Below, one piece after another: positions 32,054 through 43,956 of a DNA stretch of 64,000 nucleotides; position 1 is the first letter of the stretch; each line of letters begins with the position of its first letter. The notes beneath the pieces were generated by a model. The model was not told where the DNA came from. It searched no databases and worked only from the letters and a program-made list of their open reading frames with translations. Origin of the DNA: Pseudocercospora fijiensis CIRAD86 (lineage: Eukaryota; Ascomycota; Dothideomycetes; Mycosphaerellales; Mycosphaerellaceae); the NCBI RefSeq assembly GCF_000340215.1, contig NW_006921532.1, positions 2,149,337 to 2,213,336 of the forward strand, in the 5' to 3' direction. The position numbers and the translations under genes were made by a program.

Positions 32054-33472
32054 ATGTCTTTCAAAGAGAACAGTCACGACGGCGGAGCATCCTCGAAAGC
32101 TCCTTCGATTGCCAGCGGAAATGCAGCAGCGAATGGCTCCGGATCTCAGGTGTGCTCAGACGAAGAGAAGGGCGAAGTCAATCATGGCGTCGAAAAGGCA
32201 AGAGCATCGACCGATGATGAAGGCAATACGTATCCTGAAGGTGGTCTCAGAGCGTGGCTCGTCGTCGCTGGCGGTTTCTCAGGCATGATGGCGTGCTTCG
32301 GGTACATGAACACAGTCGGCACTTACCAGGCGTACCTTGCTTCTCACCAGCTCTCGTCCTACTCGGAATCGGCAATTGGATGGATCTTCTCGCTTTACAT
32401 CTTTCTTGCATTTGGTGCTGGAGTCCAGATCGGACCATTATTCGACAAGCACGGCCCTTTTTGGCTCGTTGTGACAGGCGCGATATGCACGACTTTGAGC
32501 ATCTTTTTGCTGGGCATCTGCACGCAGTACTGGCACTTCATTATTGTTTTCGGAATCCTTGGCGGGCTGGGCAATGCCTTCATTTTTACGACGTCTGTGT
32601 CAGCTGTTGGGCATTACTTCCTGAAAGGGCGAGGGAATGCGACCGGCATCGCGACTTGCGGTGGAGCTCTAGGAGGCGTGATCTTCCCATTGATGCTGCA
32701 AAGCCTGTCTCCTAAGGTTGGGTGGGCGTGGGCAACTCGGGTGCAGGCGTTCATCTTCCTTGTACTGCTTTTGCTTGCCATCGTGCTCATCCGCGCACGA
32801 CTTCCGCCTCGACCCGGCAGCAGTGCGCTCCCTGATGTGCGCGTGTTCCGGGATCCTTGCTTCGCCCTGGTGACATTTGGCTCCTTCTTCCTGGAGCTTG
32901 GTCTGTTCATACCGATCGCGTACATCACCTCGTATGCTTTGGATACGAATGGCGCCATTTCGACGACGTTCGCGTACCAACTCCTGGCTATTTTCAACGC
33001 CGGCTCTTTCTTCGGTAGGTGGGCGCCCGGTTATCTTGCAGACAAGCTCGGCCGATTCAACACGCAGATTGCAGCAGTTCTTCTCTGTGCCGTGTCTTCG
33101 ATAGGGCTCTGGGTGCCCGCTACAGTTCTTGCGAGGACTTCGAGCTCATCTCCTCAGACCATCTTGGGACTAACGATAGCTTTTGCTGCTCTCATGGGTT
33201 TTGCTTCGGGCAGTAATATTTCACTTACGCCAGTTTGCATCTCCATGCTGTGTCCGACAAAAGAGTATGGCCGTTACATTGGAACGGCATACACTGTGGT
33301 CTCGGTAGGCACACTCATAGGCCTGCCTGTGGCTGGAGCTCTCATCACGGCCTGCGGAGGATCATACTGGGGGACTGCGCTCTTCACTGGGCTGAGTTAT
33401 GTTTGCGGTCTTGGCTGCTTTACTGCAGTACGCGTGATTAAAGCCGGGTGGAAGGCCAACGTGCGATATTGA
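32054..33472 (+). CDS. MFS monocarboxylate-transporter-family permease (MCH type)
   Basis: Intronless, 472 residues, with about twelve hydrophobic segments after a ~70-aa polar cytosolic tail. The first membrane segment follows [19 protein letters not shown], a hallmark of fungal MCT/MCH proteins (family ...DGGxxAWxxVxGxF...). Others are [43 protein letters not shown] and the C-terminal [18 protein letters not shown]. Fungal members include Mch5 (riboflavin) and many uncharacterised permeases, several of them near secondary-metabolism genes. Substrate cannot be told. The gene stands beside a RIP-like patch and an MFS pseudogene. Confidence 0.88.
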   Translation: MSFKENSHDGGASSKAPSIASGNAAANGSGSQVCSDEEKGEVNHGVEKARASTDDEGNTYPEGGLRAWLVVAGGFSGMMACFGYMNTVGTYQAYLASHQLSSYSESAIGWIFSLYIFLAFGAGVQIGPLFDKHGPFWLVVTGAICTTLSIFLLGICTQYWHFIIVFGILGGLGNAFIFTTSVSAVGHYFLKGRGNATGIATCGGALGGVIFPLMLQSLSPKVGWAWATRVQAFIFLVLLLLAIVLIRARLPPRPGSSALPDVRVFRDPCFALVTFGSFFLELGLFIPIAYITSYALDTNGAISTTFAYQLLAIFNAGSFFGRWAPGYLADKLGRFNTQIAAVLLCAVSSIGLWVPATVLARTSSSSPQTILGLTIAFAALMGFASGSNISLTPVCISMLCPTKEYGRYIGTAYTVVSVGTLIGLPVAGALITACGGSYWGTALFTGLSYVCGLGCFTAVRVIKAGWKANVRY

Positions 33473-33708
33473 GAAGTAGTAGCGAACTATAGTGCTGTCT
33501 CGTCCTCGGTCTTTGTCGCCTGCTCCACGTCCATTGCGTGCGTACTTATGAAATTGTAGGGAAACCCATACTGTAGTCTCAGTGCACAGATCACTCGCTT
33601 ATCTGGCCAATGGTTCCCAAGTCGTTCCCACGCTGCCCCAGCATACGTCACTGCTTCGGTGTTTCCATCACAACTCCATCAACAAACATACATTCATCGT
33701 AAGAAGAC
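33473..33708. other. Short intergenic region before the 79-aa gene
   Basis: About 240 bases containing the 3' end of the transporter transcript and the promoter of the small gene. The stretch before the ATG is rich in CAT/ACA and CATCA repeats; nothing else is seen. Confidence 0.4.
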
Positions 33709-33948
33709 ATGGCTTCACTACCTCACACATCAGCTGGGCTCGCAACAGAGACGCCATCTACCAGCAACACTGCTGTCGGTGGAGCCGCGGGCGGCAACAT
33801 CGAGCCCAAGGAATCCGCACCAGTTAGCGAACAGCAGAGGAACGAGACCACCACGAGCAATCAACCAGGAAGCGCAGAAGCAGCCGCCGAGAAGCTGTTT
33901 GAAGAGAGGATGGAGGACGAATATGCGAAGCGAGAAGGTGGCGCTTGA
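33709..33948 (+). CDS. Small conserved acidic protein, 79 aa
   Basis: Single exon. The first ~50 residues are polar, Ser/Thr/Ala/Gly-rich and probably disordered. The C-terminus is a charged helix, AEKLFEERMEDEYAKREGGA, that I recognise as a recurrent ending of small fungal proteins of unknown role. The ATG has a good context (AGACATGGC). No signal peptide or membrane segment. The strong C-terminal motif supports a real gene. Confidence 0.7.
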   Translation: MASLPHTSAGLATETPSTSNTAVGGAAGGNIEPKESAPVSEQQRNETTTSNQPGSAEAAAEKLFEERMEDEYAKREGGA

Positions 33949-34545
33949 GTGAACACTGCTGGAACGCGAGGTGAAATGGCTGAGTGTCCAAAGACTTTCA
34001 TTAAAGCTCAAAAACATCGTATTGGTACAGAAACACTCGCTCGCCGCACACAAGAATGACTGAAAAGTCTGAAATCTGGCAGTCTGGTCCCTCCCGAATT
34101 TTCTCCTCCGTCAATCTGGTGTCCGTGTTGAGCATGCAATTCCAACCTGCATCGGGGTTTGTCCTTGAAAGCAAATCATCGTAGCATAGTAACAACTCCC
34201 AACTCCAAACCATGTGCATCACAAAAAGCAGTATGAGCCAGAATCGATCAGTAGAATGTCATAAACCCAAACCAAGTATGAGCCGTATGCAGAGACCTTG
34301 CCCTTCTCGCGACTGGTGATAGTTTGCCATCATGCTTCGATCTTGTGCTTCTTCGGGCAGCATATGTCCCGACGGCCGGGATGTAATGGTATCTGAACCC
34401 TGCAGCCTTTGCGCAGCCGGACAGCAGACTTCATCTGAGGATTCATGACATCCTAGAAAACGTCCCAGCTTCGGGTGAGTTTTTACGCCCGCGTCTCGGA
34501 TATTATGGGAAAGGAGAGATCTTTTCGAGTCCTGCCTAGGACTGC
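33949..34545. other. Convergent intergenic region, no gene seen
   Basis: About 600 bases between the 3' ends of the 79-aa gene (plus) and the secreted-protein gene (minus). It probably consists of two 3' UTRs. A 73-aa minus frame (34001-34222) has no recognisable content. Confidence 0.5.
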
Positions 34546-36388
34546 TCAGAAATCCTCCGAATAAGCTCCATTCAAGACATCCGCATCTTCATCGTAGTCC
34601 TCCTCACTGGCGTCTCGGATGAACTTCGCTTTGGAGCTCTCATAGCCCGAATCAATGCGTTTTGGAGGGACACTCAGGCTATTGGGATCCTGTTCGTCTG
34701 CCTCGTAACTTGCGTTCGGATCATTGGACTGGGGTTGATACTCGTCGTTGCTCTGTGTCTGTGTCTGTGGCTCGGCGTTTGGCGAAATGGCAGGCTCTGA
34801 TTGAGTGCTGTCGATGGCTTGGTCTTGGTGCTGTGGTGTATTCTCGAAACTGTTCTTGGGGAAGACGTTGGACGGCTCGTTGACTTGAGTACCAGGCTGT
34901 GCTTGGTAATTGCTCTCAGCAGTGTGCTGCTCGCCGGCGTATGGTTCGCTGTCGGTCTGGTCCAAACCGGATGGCGGAACTGGAAATTTGTTGCCATGCT
35001 CGAAGCTCGGGCTGTTGTGCTGGTTCGACTGGGGGCCATTGTGTGTAGCAGGTTGGAGGCCAGTATCAGCAGGACTGCCAGGAATAACGTGATTTCCTCC
35101 AGGATACGGCACGGCGGCGGCAGTGGCACTGCTGTGACCAGGTGTGGTTGCATGTCCCTTAAAATGGTTGGTGAGCCAACCCAATTGACCCTTACTCTTG
35201 GTGCTAGTCGCCTGTGCCGAGTGCGGTCCGGCGGTCATGGTTGATCCAGAGGTCTTTGTCGAGGTAACAACCGCTTTTGGCTTGCCGCCAGACTTACGCC
35301 AGCTAAATGGAGATCTCTTGTCAAGACCACGCATTTCAAGGGCTTCGACAGAGCTATCCAAATCCACAGGAATGCCAATTTTGAGCTTGCCCTCATGACT
35401 GGTAGACAGGTCGCCAGTTTGTGCCGGGAAAGGAGGAGCCACGCCGTCCATCCCTGTTCCGTTAGACATACGAAGGTATGGAGAGCCAGAGCCAGAGGCC
35501 GAGGCCAGTCTGTTGAACATGGCTCCAGATGCTGTAGGTCCAGCATAGTCAGTTGCGCTCGGGGCCACTTGAGGCTCTGACCCATAAACTGCTCCAGGAT
35601 CTACAGTCGGCTCCGCTTGCAGTGGTTCTGCTGTAAAAGGGTTCGAGGCATCAGTCAAGGGAGCTACTGGAGACATGGCGTCACTGATGTCGGCGTCACT
35701 GATATCGGCGTCACTGATATCGGCGTCACTGATATCGGCGTCACTGATATCGGCGTCACTGATATCGGCGCCACTGGCGGTGCTCTGCAGAGGACTGGCA
35801 CCCGGAGTACGCTTGACGACCGTGTTAAAAGTGGTGTCGCGGTTGTGGTTCAAGTTGGATGGGCTGATTGTTCTCGCCTCGACATACTCGGAGAAGGAGG
35901 TAGATGTCGTATCGATCGGCGTAGGATAGATGGAGATTGACGTAGAGAGACCCTCCACGGCAGAGCTGATGCCGCGGGCAGTCTTAGGCTTTCCTGTTGA
36001 TGACGGTCTAGGTGAAGGCTTGCTGGAGGCTGCAACGCTTTTAATATGTGGAGGCAGAGCGGCAGCGTTGCCACTCGAAGCGGCCTGCTTGGGGTCAGTG
36101 GACTACTCAGCATATATCGCGATGAGTTATGCTCACAGGCTTTGGTGCTGGACATGCTTTGATTGCACCAGCGCTTGAGCCTTTGGAAGTGGAAGCAGGA
36201 GCAGCTGGAGAGGCAGAGCCTTTGCTCGGAGGTAGACCACTAGATGATGGCGGCACAGCACTGGCAGCAGGTGAGGCAACGCCTTTGCTCGATGAGATAC
36301 CAGCAGGTGCTAGCGGTGCAGCAATGGCGGTTGTAGCAAGCCCGGCCGCAAGCAGAGTAGAAATCATCAAAGCCTTTGTGGAAGACAT
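34546..36388 (-). CDS. Secreted Ser/Ala/Pro-rich low-complexity protein with ADISD repeats
   Basis: Exon 1 (36388-36137) encodes a signal peptide, MSSTKALMISTLLAAGLATTA, and a Ser/Pro/Ala-rich stretch with SSKG/SPAAP repeats. The donor is GTGAGC. I place the acceptor at CAG (36087-36085), so exon 2 is 36084-34546 and the total is 596 residues. A TAG acceptor nearer the donor would leave a very short 34-bp intron. Exon 2 is polar and includes six tandem ADISD pentapeptides encoded by a 15-bp minisatellite, a central Lys/Ser/Thr region and an acidic C-terminus (DASEEDYDEDADVL). No enzymatic domain, no Cys pattern and no clear GPI signal are seen. A cell-wall-associated or secreted role is inferred from the signal peptide alone. 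Confidence 0.72.
35677..35766. repeat. 15-bp coding minisatellite, six units
   Basis: The unit GGCGTCACTGATATC is repeated in tandem; the first unit has GATGTC in place of GATATC and the next five are identical. On the coding (minus) strand each unit encodes Asp-Ile-Ser-Asp-Ala. The unit length keeps the frame, so copy-number changes would lengthen or shorten the secreted protein without breaking it. Confidence 0.9.
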
Positions 36389-37368
36389 TGTTGAATACAG
36401 GCACTCCTAGGAGATATCGAATCCCGGTAGATGCTGGAGTCGCAGCGCTTGTGTTCTCAAGTGTTATGAGGTCAAATTTGGATGTCGATAGCTTGTCGCG
36501 ATGCCGTCTGTCAATTGTTGGTTCAACTTTGGGTGTCAATGGCTTGTCGTAATGCCGTTTGTCGATTGTCGCTTCAACTTCTGATGCAAGGAGAAGTGCA
36601 CAAGAGGGTCAGAGAAGCCCTTTACTTATAGAAATTGGAGCCAGTCCTCGAGCGAGTCCTGCGTCCACAGTCATCTCCCATGCGCTCGAGTCCTAACGTC
36701 ATGATACCGGCCACCTTCGAGATACGTTGACGTGTCAGTCACAAAGTCGTGAATTGTGGGCCTCACGCGATCAGTACGACCCCAAGTTTGTGTTGACGTG
36801 GAAGCTTTTGGGCATGTGAAACGGCACGTGGAAGCCTTCGTGACTTTCACAAACATTGCTGATCATACGATTCCCTTAGAGAGGTGGAGCAAGAACTCAA
36901 TGATCCGAGTCTGCTGAAGTTGTCCAACATTCGTATACATCACGTTGCAGCTATGAATATTCGTATTGCAGCGGAGCTTAGTTTGCTGAAGCAGTAGCAC
37001 GTATCTTATGATCGACGTTTTTGATCTTGTTGGAGTCTTCTCAAGTCTCGAGGTTGAAAGGTGATGACAGTGATTGTTTGCCCTAAGATCATCATCAAGT
37101 TAGCAGTGCCCATCCGGCAATTTGACAAGTGGTCAATGACTATGTTCCCTGTACAGATCAGACTTGCCTTTAACAAGATCATCGATGCCCTTGTGACGCC
37201 CAACCACAGCCTCTGTGAGCCCAGGCTAGATCGTCACAAGTCTTTGTGACAACTCGCAAGTATCTGCATGCAGCTCCGAAGAGCTACATTCCATCATCAT
37301 GATACAGGTATGGTGTGGCCAAGACTTGACAGAAATGTACTTACCGAATCAATTTCCAAGACCGCGGC
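36389..37368. promoter_or_regulatory. Intergenic region with a 51-bp imperfect tandem duplication
   Basis: About 1 kb upstream of the secreted-protein gene and downstream of the ASNSD1-like gene. Adjacent 51-bp units at 36480-36530 and 36531-36581 share about 80% identity, with common tracts such as GCTTGTCG, ATGCCGT and TTCAACTT. CACGTGGAAG and GACGTGGAAG occur near 36795-36830. No coding frame is supported. Confidence 0.65.
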
Positions 37369-39196
37369 CTACAGCGATAGCAACGTTGTTCCTTTCGTTC
37401 CTCCAGTCTCCATCTTCGCCGTGCGCGCCCCAAATTGGATCTGGATATTCTTGGTATCAGTATTTTGCTGCACCAGGACGGGTCTGCTCACCGCTCGCTT
37501 CTTCTCTCGGGCTACGGCTTTCATGCCAAGCTTCCACGCCAAGCACCTGAGAATCTTTTTGCCTGGCTCTATCGTTGATACATCGTCTTGCTCGTTTATC
37601 GGATCCTGATGCACAAAGTCACATTTGTCCGTCACTGGTATGGCCAAGGCCCACTGCACTAAGTGCTCATCCAGGAATGGAAACCTGGCCTCTCTTCCCC
37701 AGTGACTGATCACTCGATCGTCTCGGCCCAAGTTACGCTTCCCAAGTCGTGCTACGTCTAGGTCCAGCTCGTCCAGCAGACCCTCGTATCCATTCCTGTT
37801 GAAAGCGGTCGCATGTCGAGTGTAGCCAGCGAACAGCTCATCAGCGCCAAGGCCAGACAGAAGGACTCGTGCTGATGTTGTGTATGCACAGTCTTGCGCA
37901 ATACTCTGAGATGCCACCATTCCCTCGCCGCGCGCTGCAAAGTACAGTGCCGATGCTATGCTGAGATCCATTTCTGTGTTGTGCGGGTGCATCAGAGCAA
38001 TTATCTGTTGACGATGCTGAGAGAATTCCCGGTATGGCACGTTGACGCACACAAAGCGCCACTCGCGATCGGGGCAGACTTCGCAAAGTTCAGCATAAGA
38101 CGAACGCCCAGTGATACGGTCTGGGCAGAGTTCGAACGCCCCTTCTCCAGCGGCCTTATGCACTCTCGGGTTCTCGAACGCAATATTGAGGAGATCTATA
38201 GGCTCTGTCACATCCAGAAGATCGTGACACATCCGTGCCAAAGTCGTGCAGTCCAGGCCGCCAGAGAAGAGCACACCAAGTTTCGCCCTTGCAAGACCGA
38301 ACAGATCTCGAGAACGTTGCGGGGGTTCTGGAATATCCGTGACTCGAAAGGAAAGGGACTTGTATAGATACTCTTCCAAGGCGTGTACAGGTGAGGAAAA
38401 GCGATCGATCTTAGAAATTGACTGTGGTAATCGCCTGTTGAGCGAGAGCTGGGGTAGCACCTACCTGACCATGAGCGTGTGCACTCGGCGCGAGGGATGA
38501 AAACCCTACTGAGACATTGTTATTGTTCACGTCATCAACGAAGGTGTATGGTACCTTGATGCAGTTGAAGTGATCTTCCGAATTGCCATCGTCTGACGCG
38601 GGTGCAGCCGTACGGTCATGCTCAAGGTCAATACAGTAGATCCCATCTGCCTCGACTTCAGTCCATGATGCATCCGCACTCCCGTCTGCAATGCTGCTGA
38701 GCAGGACATCGCCACTCGACGTGACTTTGCGAAGCAGAGATCGGCGACCAAGCAAGTCACGGGCAAAGAAAAGCCTTGAGGATGAGTCGGCGTAGAAGGC
38801 AAAAGCGTATGGACCTGCCACAGCCGAGAGTGCTTTCGACACAGCTCGTGCTTGGTGGGCAGCGTCGGTCGTTGCAGACGTTGCCGAGCACAGCAAGTCG
38901 TACATGGCAGAGGTGTCGTTGCCAGCCGGACGCTTCCCGGAAATGGTCCATGCTTCGCCGTTCCAGCAGAGGATGGAGTCTGAATGAGACGTCCGAAATG
39001 GCTGCTCAGTCGTGCTATGGCCGCGCAACGACAACACGGTCGAGTGAAGCACGAGGCGGCATTGTTGGGTAGACTTCTCGGTCGTGATGCAAATTTGATT
39101 TGACGCGTCTGGCCCACGCGACCGCAGATGCTGCCTCACAGCGTCCGATGGCTGTATAGATCGTCTTCTACTGATCGAGCAGAATATGCCGCACAT
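37369..39196 (-). CDS. ASNSD1: Asparagine synthetase domain-containing protein 1 (ASNSD1) homolog
   Basis: Exons 39196-38465, 38421-37492 and 37440-37369, with introns of 43 and 51 bp, encode 577 residues. The N-terminus MCGIFCSI supplies the catalytic Cys2 of class II glutamine amidotransferases, followed by LRSRGPDAS and CWNGEAW. The second half has the ATP pyrophosphatase loop GVLFSGGLDCTTLARM and LLSGLGADELFAGYTRH. Near the end, REKKRA joins to IQFGARTAKM across the last intron. This order and length fit ASNSD1 rather than true Asn synthetase (Asn1/2), whose physiological role is unsettled. The second intron has a length divisible by three and no stop, so its retention would insert 17 residues. 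Divergent from Vps9 with 325 bp between start codons. Confidence 0.88.
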
Positions 39197-39521
39197 GACG
39201 CGGATGTCGTCTTGGGAGGGAGGATGTCATGCGCACTGCGTTGACCGCGAGTCCTTGCAGGTGAGGGAGAAATAGTTCTGTGAAGCCCTGTGAAGCGGCA
39301 GCGGCGTTGCATTTTGACACTGGGCCAAGAATCGTGGTACGTACAGGGATGTTGTGGTGGGGCAGGCTGCGCGTACCCTCTAAGTATGATGGTCGTCTCT
39401 CTGCACTGCCGTGAACTGAACTGCTGAGGAAGACTTCGGTACAGGTGGCATAAGGCTCTTGAGGCATGTCGGGTAAGAGCATACATACAATAGCGACAAC
39501 TAGAACACGATCAGGCCGTCG
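39197..39521. promoter_or_regulatory. Shared divergent promoter, ASNSD1 / VPS9
   Basis: 325 bases between the two start codons with no other gene. No specific operator recognised. Confidence 0.5.
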
Positions 39522-41973
39522 ATGTCCTCGAGTGGCCCGGAAGAGCATGCAAACACACCTCAACATGCCGCTTTAACACCACCGAGACCTGCTATATCTA
39601 AGACGCTGTCTGACAACTCCAGCTTCGACGCACAGCCGACTGACCTGGAAGCCGATCATGGACAAGGAAAAGTCGAATCAACGAATGCGACGATGACCTC
39701 CACTGCACATTCGGAGCAGGACGACCTGATCGATTTGGGCGAGGACACACCCGTCCGGGAGCCAGAGCAGTCTGCCTCTATCTCGGTCGTCGCCCAAGAC
39801 GATACTGGGTCAAGAGCAGAAATTGAGAGACAGGCAAGTGAGCATTTAGCCAGGAGAGCCACAGAATTGTCGGTACATGGCGGCGATGAGAGATCGAGCA
39901 TTGCCACAGAAGACAAGCGGGACCTGGACCTGCCCGAAACTCCTCCACCACCGCCCCCTCCTCGAAAGAACAGTGGCTCGAAGAAGCCTATGCAAGCAGA
40001 GGAGGAATACGATGAGAAACATCCGCCAGCGAACGATGATGGCCAGGAGGACGTGCCAGAACCGCCTCAAGGCACAGCCGAAGCCACGGGAGAAGAGATT
40101 CAGACCATCATGGATCAGTTCCAGGATGGCTCCATTGGCGAACAGGAGATCATGTCCCCGATCACAGAGCGCGCCCAGCCCATGCTTGTGCTACCGCCAA
40201 GGTCGTCGAGTCTCGAACCGCATGCGTCATACACCATCAGTCCTCAGACGACGGGACAAAGTGTGCACGTAGCCTCGCCGTCGCCACTGAGTCCGCAAGG
40301 CACCGGCAATTCTATTGCATCCAGACTTACGCAAGGGAGTAAGGCAGATGACACTTCATCAATTGCAAGCGCGAAAGCCGGTTCCATCTTTCAGCCGCCT
40401 CCTCCATCGCCGGAACCAGAGCCCGCGCTGCCTTTTGACTTCCATCGTTTCTTGGAGCAGCTAAGGCATAGGACTGCTGATCCTGTCGCGCGCTTTCTTC
40501 GCTCCTTCTTGAACGAGTTTGCCAAGAAGCAGTGGATGGTCCATGAACAAGTGAAGATCATAGGTGACTTCCTGGAGTTTATCGCCAAGAAAATGGCAAT
40601 GTGTGAAGTATGGCGTACGGTCTCCGATGCCGAGTTCGACAACGCCAGAGAAGGAATGGAGAAGCTAGTGATGAACAGGCTTTACTCTCAGACCTTTTCT
40701 CCCGCCATACCAGCGCCGACCTCATCCAGCCCCAGGAAAAGGGCCAACAGATCTCAGGCCGACCAAGCGAGTCCGCACGGGCCTGGAAGAAGAGGACAGC
40801 ACCAAGAAGACGTGGAGCGAGATGATGTGATTGCTCAGAAGATCAAGATCTACGGCTGGATTCGTGAGGAACATCTCGACATCAAGACTCTGGGCCCGAA
40901 AGGCGAAAAGTTCCTGAATCTGGCGCAGAAAGAATTGCTGAAGATTAATTCGTATCGTGCACCACGAGACAAGGTGATCTGCGTGCTGAATTGCTGCAAA
41001 GTCATATTTGGCTTTCTGCGAAATGCCAAGGCTGATCAGTCTGCCGACGCTTTCGTTCCTTTGCTCATTTATACAGTTCTACGAGCGCACCCTGACAATC
41101 TCGTAAGCAATGTTCAATACATCTGGAGATTCAGGAATCCCGATAAGCTGGGTGGCGAGGCCGGATATTACATGTCTTCTTTGATGGGTGTAGTATCGTT
41201 CATTGAGAACCTGGACAGAACGAATTTGACTATTACCGACGAAGCATTTGAGAAAAATGTCGAGCAGGCAGTGAGCGCGATCGCGGAGAAGAATCGTGCG
41301 GAAGATTATGAGCAAAAGTCTCACTCTTCTACTACTACGACAGGTCCGATGCAGCACTTGGCTGAAAAGAGTGGCTTGAGCAGGCCCGAAGTGACACCTC
41401 GCAACAGTATGGACGCGGAGAGATCAACGCCAAAGAGGAACCCTAGTCAACGTTTGAGTGAGAAGCAAGCTCAATTTCATCAAAGCAGTCCTGAGGACGA
41501 TGATGTGGATGCTGTCACTGGACTTTTGCGGACTATACAGAAGCCTCTGAGCAGCATCGGACGTATGTTTTCGGACGATGCGTCTAGCGAGCCAAGGCAG
41601 GGCGGCACTCCTAAGCCTGGAGCAACCCCACGAGGACTCAGTCCGGCGCCACAGATTCGCAGCAGTCAGAGTAGCAGTCAGAGGACGTCTGCGGAGAGTC
41701 AACGCGCTCAGCAGAAACAGAGCGCCGATGATGCAGCCGCGAAGCAGGCCAGTGCAGAAGTAGCGCAAGCCCATGCCTTACGAGTGCGGGAGCACAAACT
41801 CGTAGTAGAGTGAGTCTCCTCGCACCTGAATCTTGTGCGAATGCTGACCCAAGACTAGGACATTGCAGAGCATGTTTCCTAACCTCGATACAGAAGTTAT
41901 CGAGGACGTTGTGCGAGCACAGGAAGGAAATGTGGGAAGAGCGGTAGATGGATGCTTAGCCTTGAGCGGATGA
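39522..41973 (+). CDS. VPS9: Vps9: Rab5-family guanine-nucleotide exchange factor with CUE domain
   Basis: Exons 39522-41809 and 41859-41973 (49-bp intron, GTGAGT...CTAG) give 800 residues. The first ~300 residues are disordered and acidic with a proline run (PETPPPPPPPRK). A helical bundle (~305-400, FDFHRFLEQLRHRTADPVAR) precedes the VPS9 domain (~434-570), with VIAQKIKIYGWIREEHLDIK, PRDKVICVLNCCKVI, ADAFVPLLIYTVLRAHP, NLVSNVQYIWRFR and GEAGYYMSSLMGVVSFIENL. The second exon adds a CUE ubiquitin-binding domain (LQSMFPNLDTEVIEDVVRAQ ... VGRAVDGCLAL). The protein activates Vps21/Rab5 at endosomes. Without exon 2 the gene would end at 41813 and lack CUE. Confidence 0.93.
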
Positions 41974-42614
41974 TGATACCACAGCTGGAAAGACCAGAAG
42001 ATCAGCATAGATAGTAATGTATAGAGTGCTCTGAGAAGGAGACCAAATCCCGCGCAAGTTGTGCTCATTTCTCAAACAGTGCTCATCATAAACTTTGGCG
42101 CGTGAAAGCTTCCCCATCTCTCGTGCAGACATGCTGAGCCACACTCCATGCCGCATGCCGCATGCCGCGGATCTGAATGTGACCAGCGGTCGACTCCTTC
42201 GACGGACGACCAGGCACCACATACCTGGACACTTTACACAACATTGACAGAAGAGCACACAAGGTCGAGATCCAGTCGCGACATCGCAGAGTCGAGGTTC
42301 CACAGTGCTTGGCCAATCCGAGCGCAGTCTCCGCGAGAAACGTCATTTGGCGAGTTTGGACTTTTGGACCTACGATGGTTGTGAACGAAACGAGGAGACG
42401 TCTGCTGCGGCAGCTGAACAGTCGCTATATATATGGACGATATGTATGTGTTCACCTAGAGGCTCTCTGAGATGAGATGGCCTCCGAGGCTGGGATGGCG
42501 CAACCACCTTGCCATCAGAAAGAGCTGGACAATGTCTTTTGGTGAAGAACCTATGCTGACCTGTGTCTCTTGTAGCCCCTGTTACACGCCATAATTGCCC
42601 TCCTTCAGGTGACC
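41974..42614. other. Intergenic, no gene seen
   Basis: About 640 bases between Vps9 and the Mpv17-like gene. GCATGCC repeats occur near 42150-42165 (CCGCATGCCGCATGCCGC). No supported frame. Confidence 0.5.
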
Positions 42615-43498
42615 ATGGTCTCGATACTAGTGCGGAAATTCAATGCCTACTATGCGAACCGACCTGTGCTCACGACTATGATTACCAACGCCGTACGACC
42701 TGATCCCATCACCCTGCCACTACCGACTTAGCTAATAGGAGGCATTTGCATAGGTTCTTGGTGGTATAGCAGATACGGTGGCCCAGACACTCACAGCTTT
42801 CCGACACCGCCAACGACAGAGACTTCTGCATCCAGAGGCATCGAAGGACGATTTCTTCTCAATAGAGATCCAGGATTTGGACAAGAAGGTACCTTGGCCG
42901 GAAGATGATTATCTGACACCTGTTTCCAAGCGAGGGCCACCTCCCTTCGACTTTGAGAGATTGACAAGATTCATGGCGTATGGATTCATAATGGCTCCAG
43001 TACAGCACAAGTGGTTTGGATGGCTGTCAAGACTGTTCCCCGTGGAAGGCGGAAAAGGCACAACAAATGCGCTCAGGCGCGTAGCGCTCGATCAATTCAT
43101 ATTTGCGCCCTGCGGTTAGTCGGAAGGGATAGGTTCTTGTATGGACTGGCGTACTGACGATGTATCACAGGTCTGGCAGCATTCTTCACCTTCATGACTG
43201 TCGCAGAAGGCGGTGGCAAGCGGGCTGTGATGCGCAAGTTTCAGGACGTCTACTTGCCTGCACTCAAAGCCAACTTCATAGTCTGGCCGTTGGTGCAGAT
43301 GCTGAACTTCAGAGTCATCCCGATTCAGTTCCAGATTGTAAGCAAGGGCGTGTGCTCTCCTTGTATGAGTACGAGACTGACTTGCAACAGCCTTTCGTGT
43401 CGACTGTGGGTATCTTCTGGACTGCGTATCTTTCCCTCACCAATTCCTCAGATGAACCGATAGAGAGCCCAGCCGGCCCACGCTCCCCAGCCGCATGA
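42615..43498 (+). CDS. Mpv17/PMP22-family membrane protein
   Basis: Four exons, 42615-42692, 42754-43114, 43171-43337 and 43391-43498, join in frame (introns of 61, 56 and 53 bp) to give 237 residues. The N-terminus MVSILVRKFNAYYANRPVLT is followed by the family signature TNAVLGGIADTVAQTL across the first junction. Other landmarks are RFMAYGFIMAPVQHKWFGWL, ALDQFIFAPCG, FLALKAN-type PALKANFIVWPLVQMLNFRV and a terminal PFVSTVGIFWTAYLSLTNS. Four short hydrophobic segments are expected. Members sit in the mitochondrial inner or peroxisomal membrane and may form channels. It has an insert of ~55 residues between the first and second conserved blocks, as in other filamentous fungi. Sym1 itself is usually shorter. 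Confidence 0.88.
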
Positions 43499-43956
43499 GC
43501 ACTTGATACGAACTTTCCTTGCTTATGATCTCCTACACTTGGCATTTTGCGCAGTCGAGCTGCATCATTGGAACGGGAACGCTACAGTCGGAGACACTCG
43601 GGATGGGTTCGTCTTAGCTTGGCGTCGTTGGGAAGATCTCGGATATTGAGAATCAGCATCAGGCGTCTTGATTTGGGAGCGTAGCCTCGGGAGTGGGGCT
43701 TCATTGTACGTTACGTCTTGCTTATGAGAACAAGTTCACGAAGACTACTTAAGATCTTTTTTCTCGCTTGCGTCCAGAATCTCGGTCAGAATTGATTTTG
43801 GCAGGGATACGTCAGACTATTGGATACAGCCCACTTTGCAGGTAGCGGGGCATCCATCTTTTTCCGTTGATCTTCAACATCACAACGAACACGCATTCGT
43901 TGACAGCGACGAAGCGACTGAACCTCCACATTGAACACTTCTACAGAACTGCGAAA
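43499..43956. promoter_or_regulatory. Upstream region of phosphoglycerate kinase
   Basis: About 460 bases before the PGK start. A TCTTTTTTCTCGCTTGCGTC tract (~43756) and CATC/CAAC-rich sequence just before the ATG fit a strongly expressed fungal promoter and leader, but no defined operator is recognised. Confidence 0.45.
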
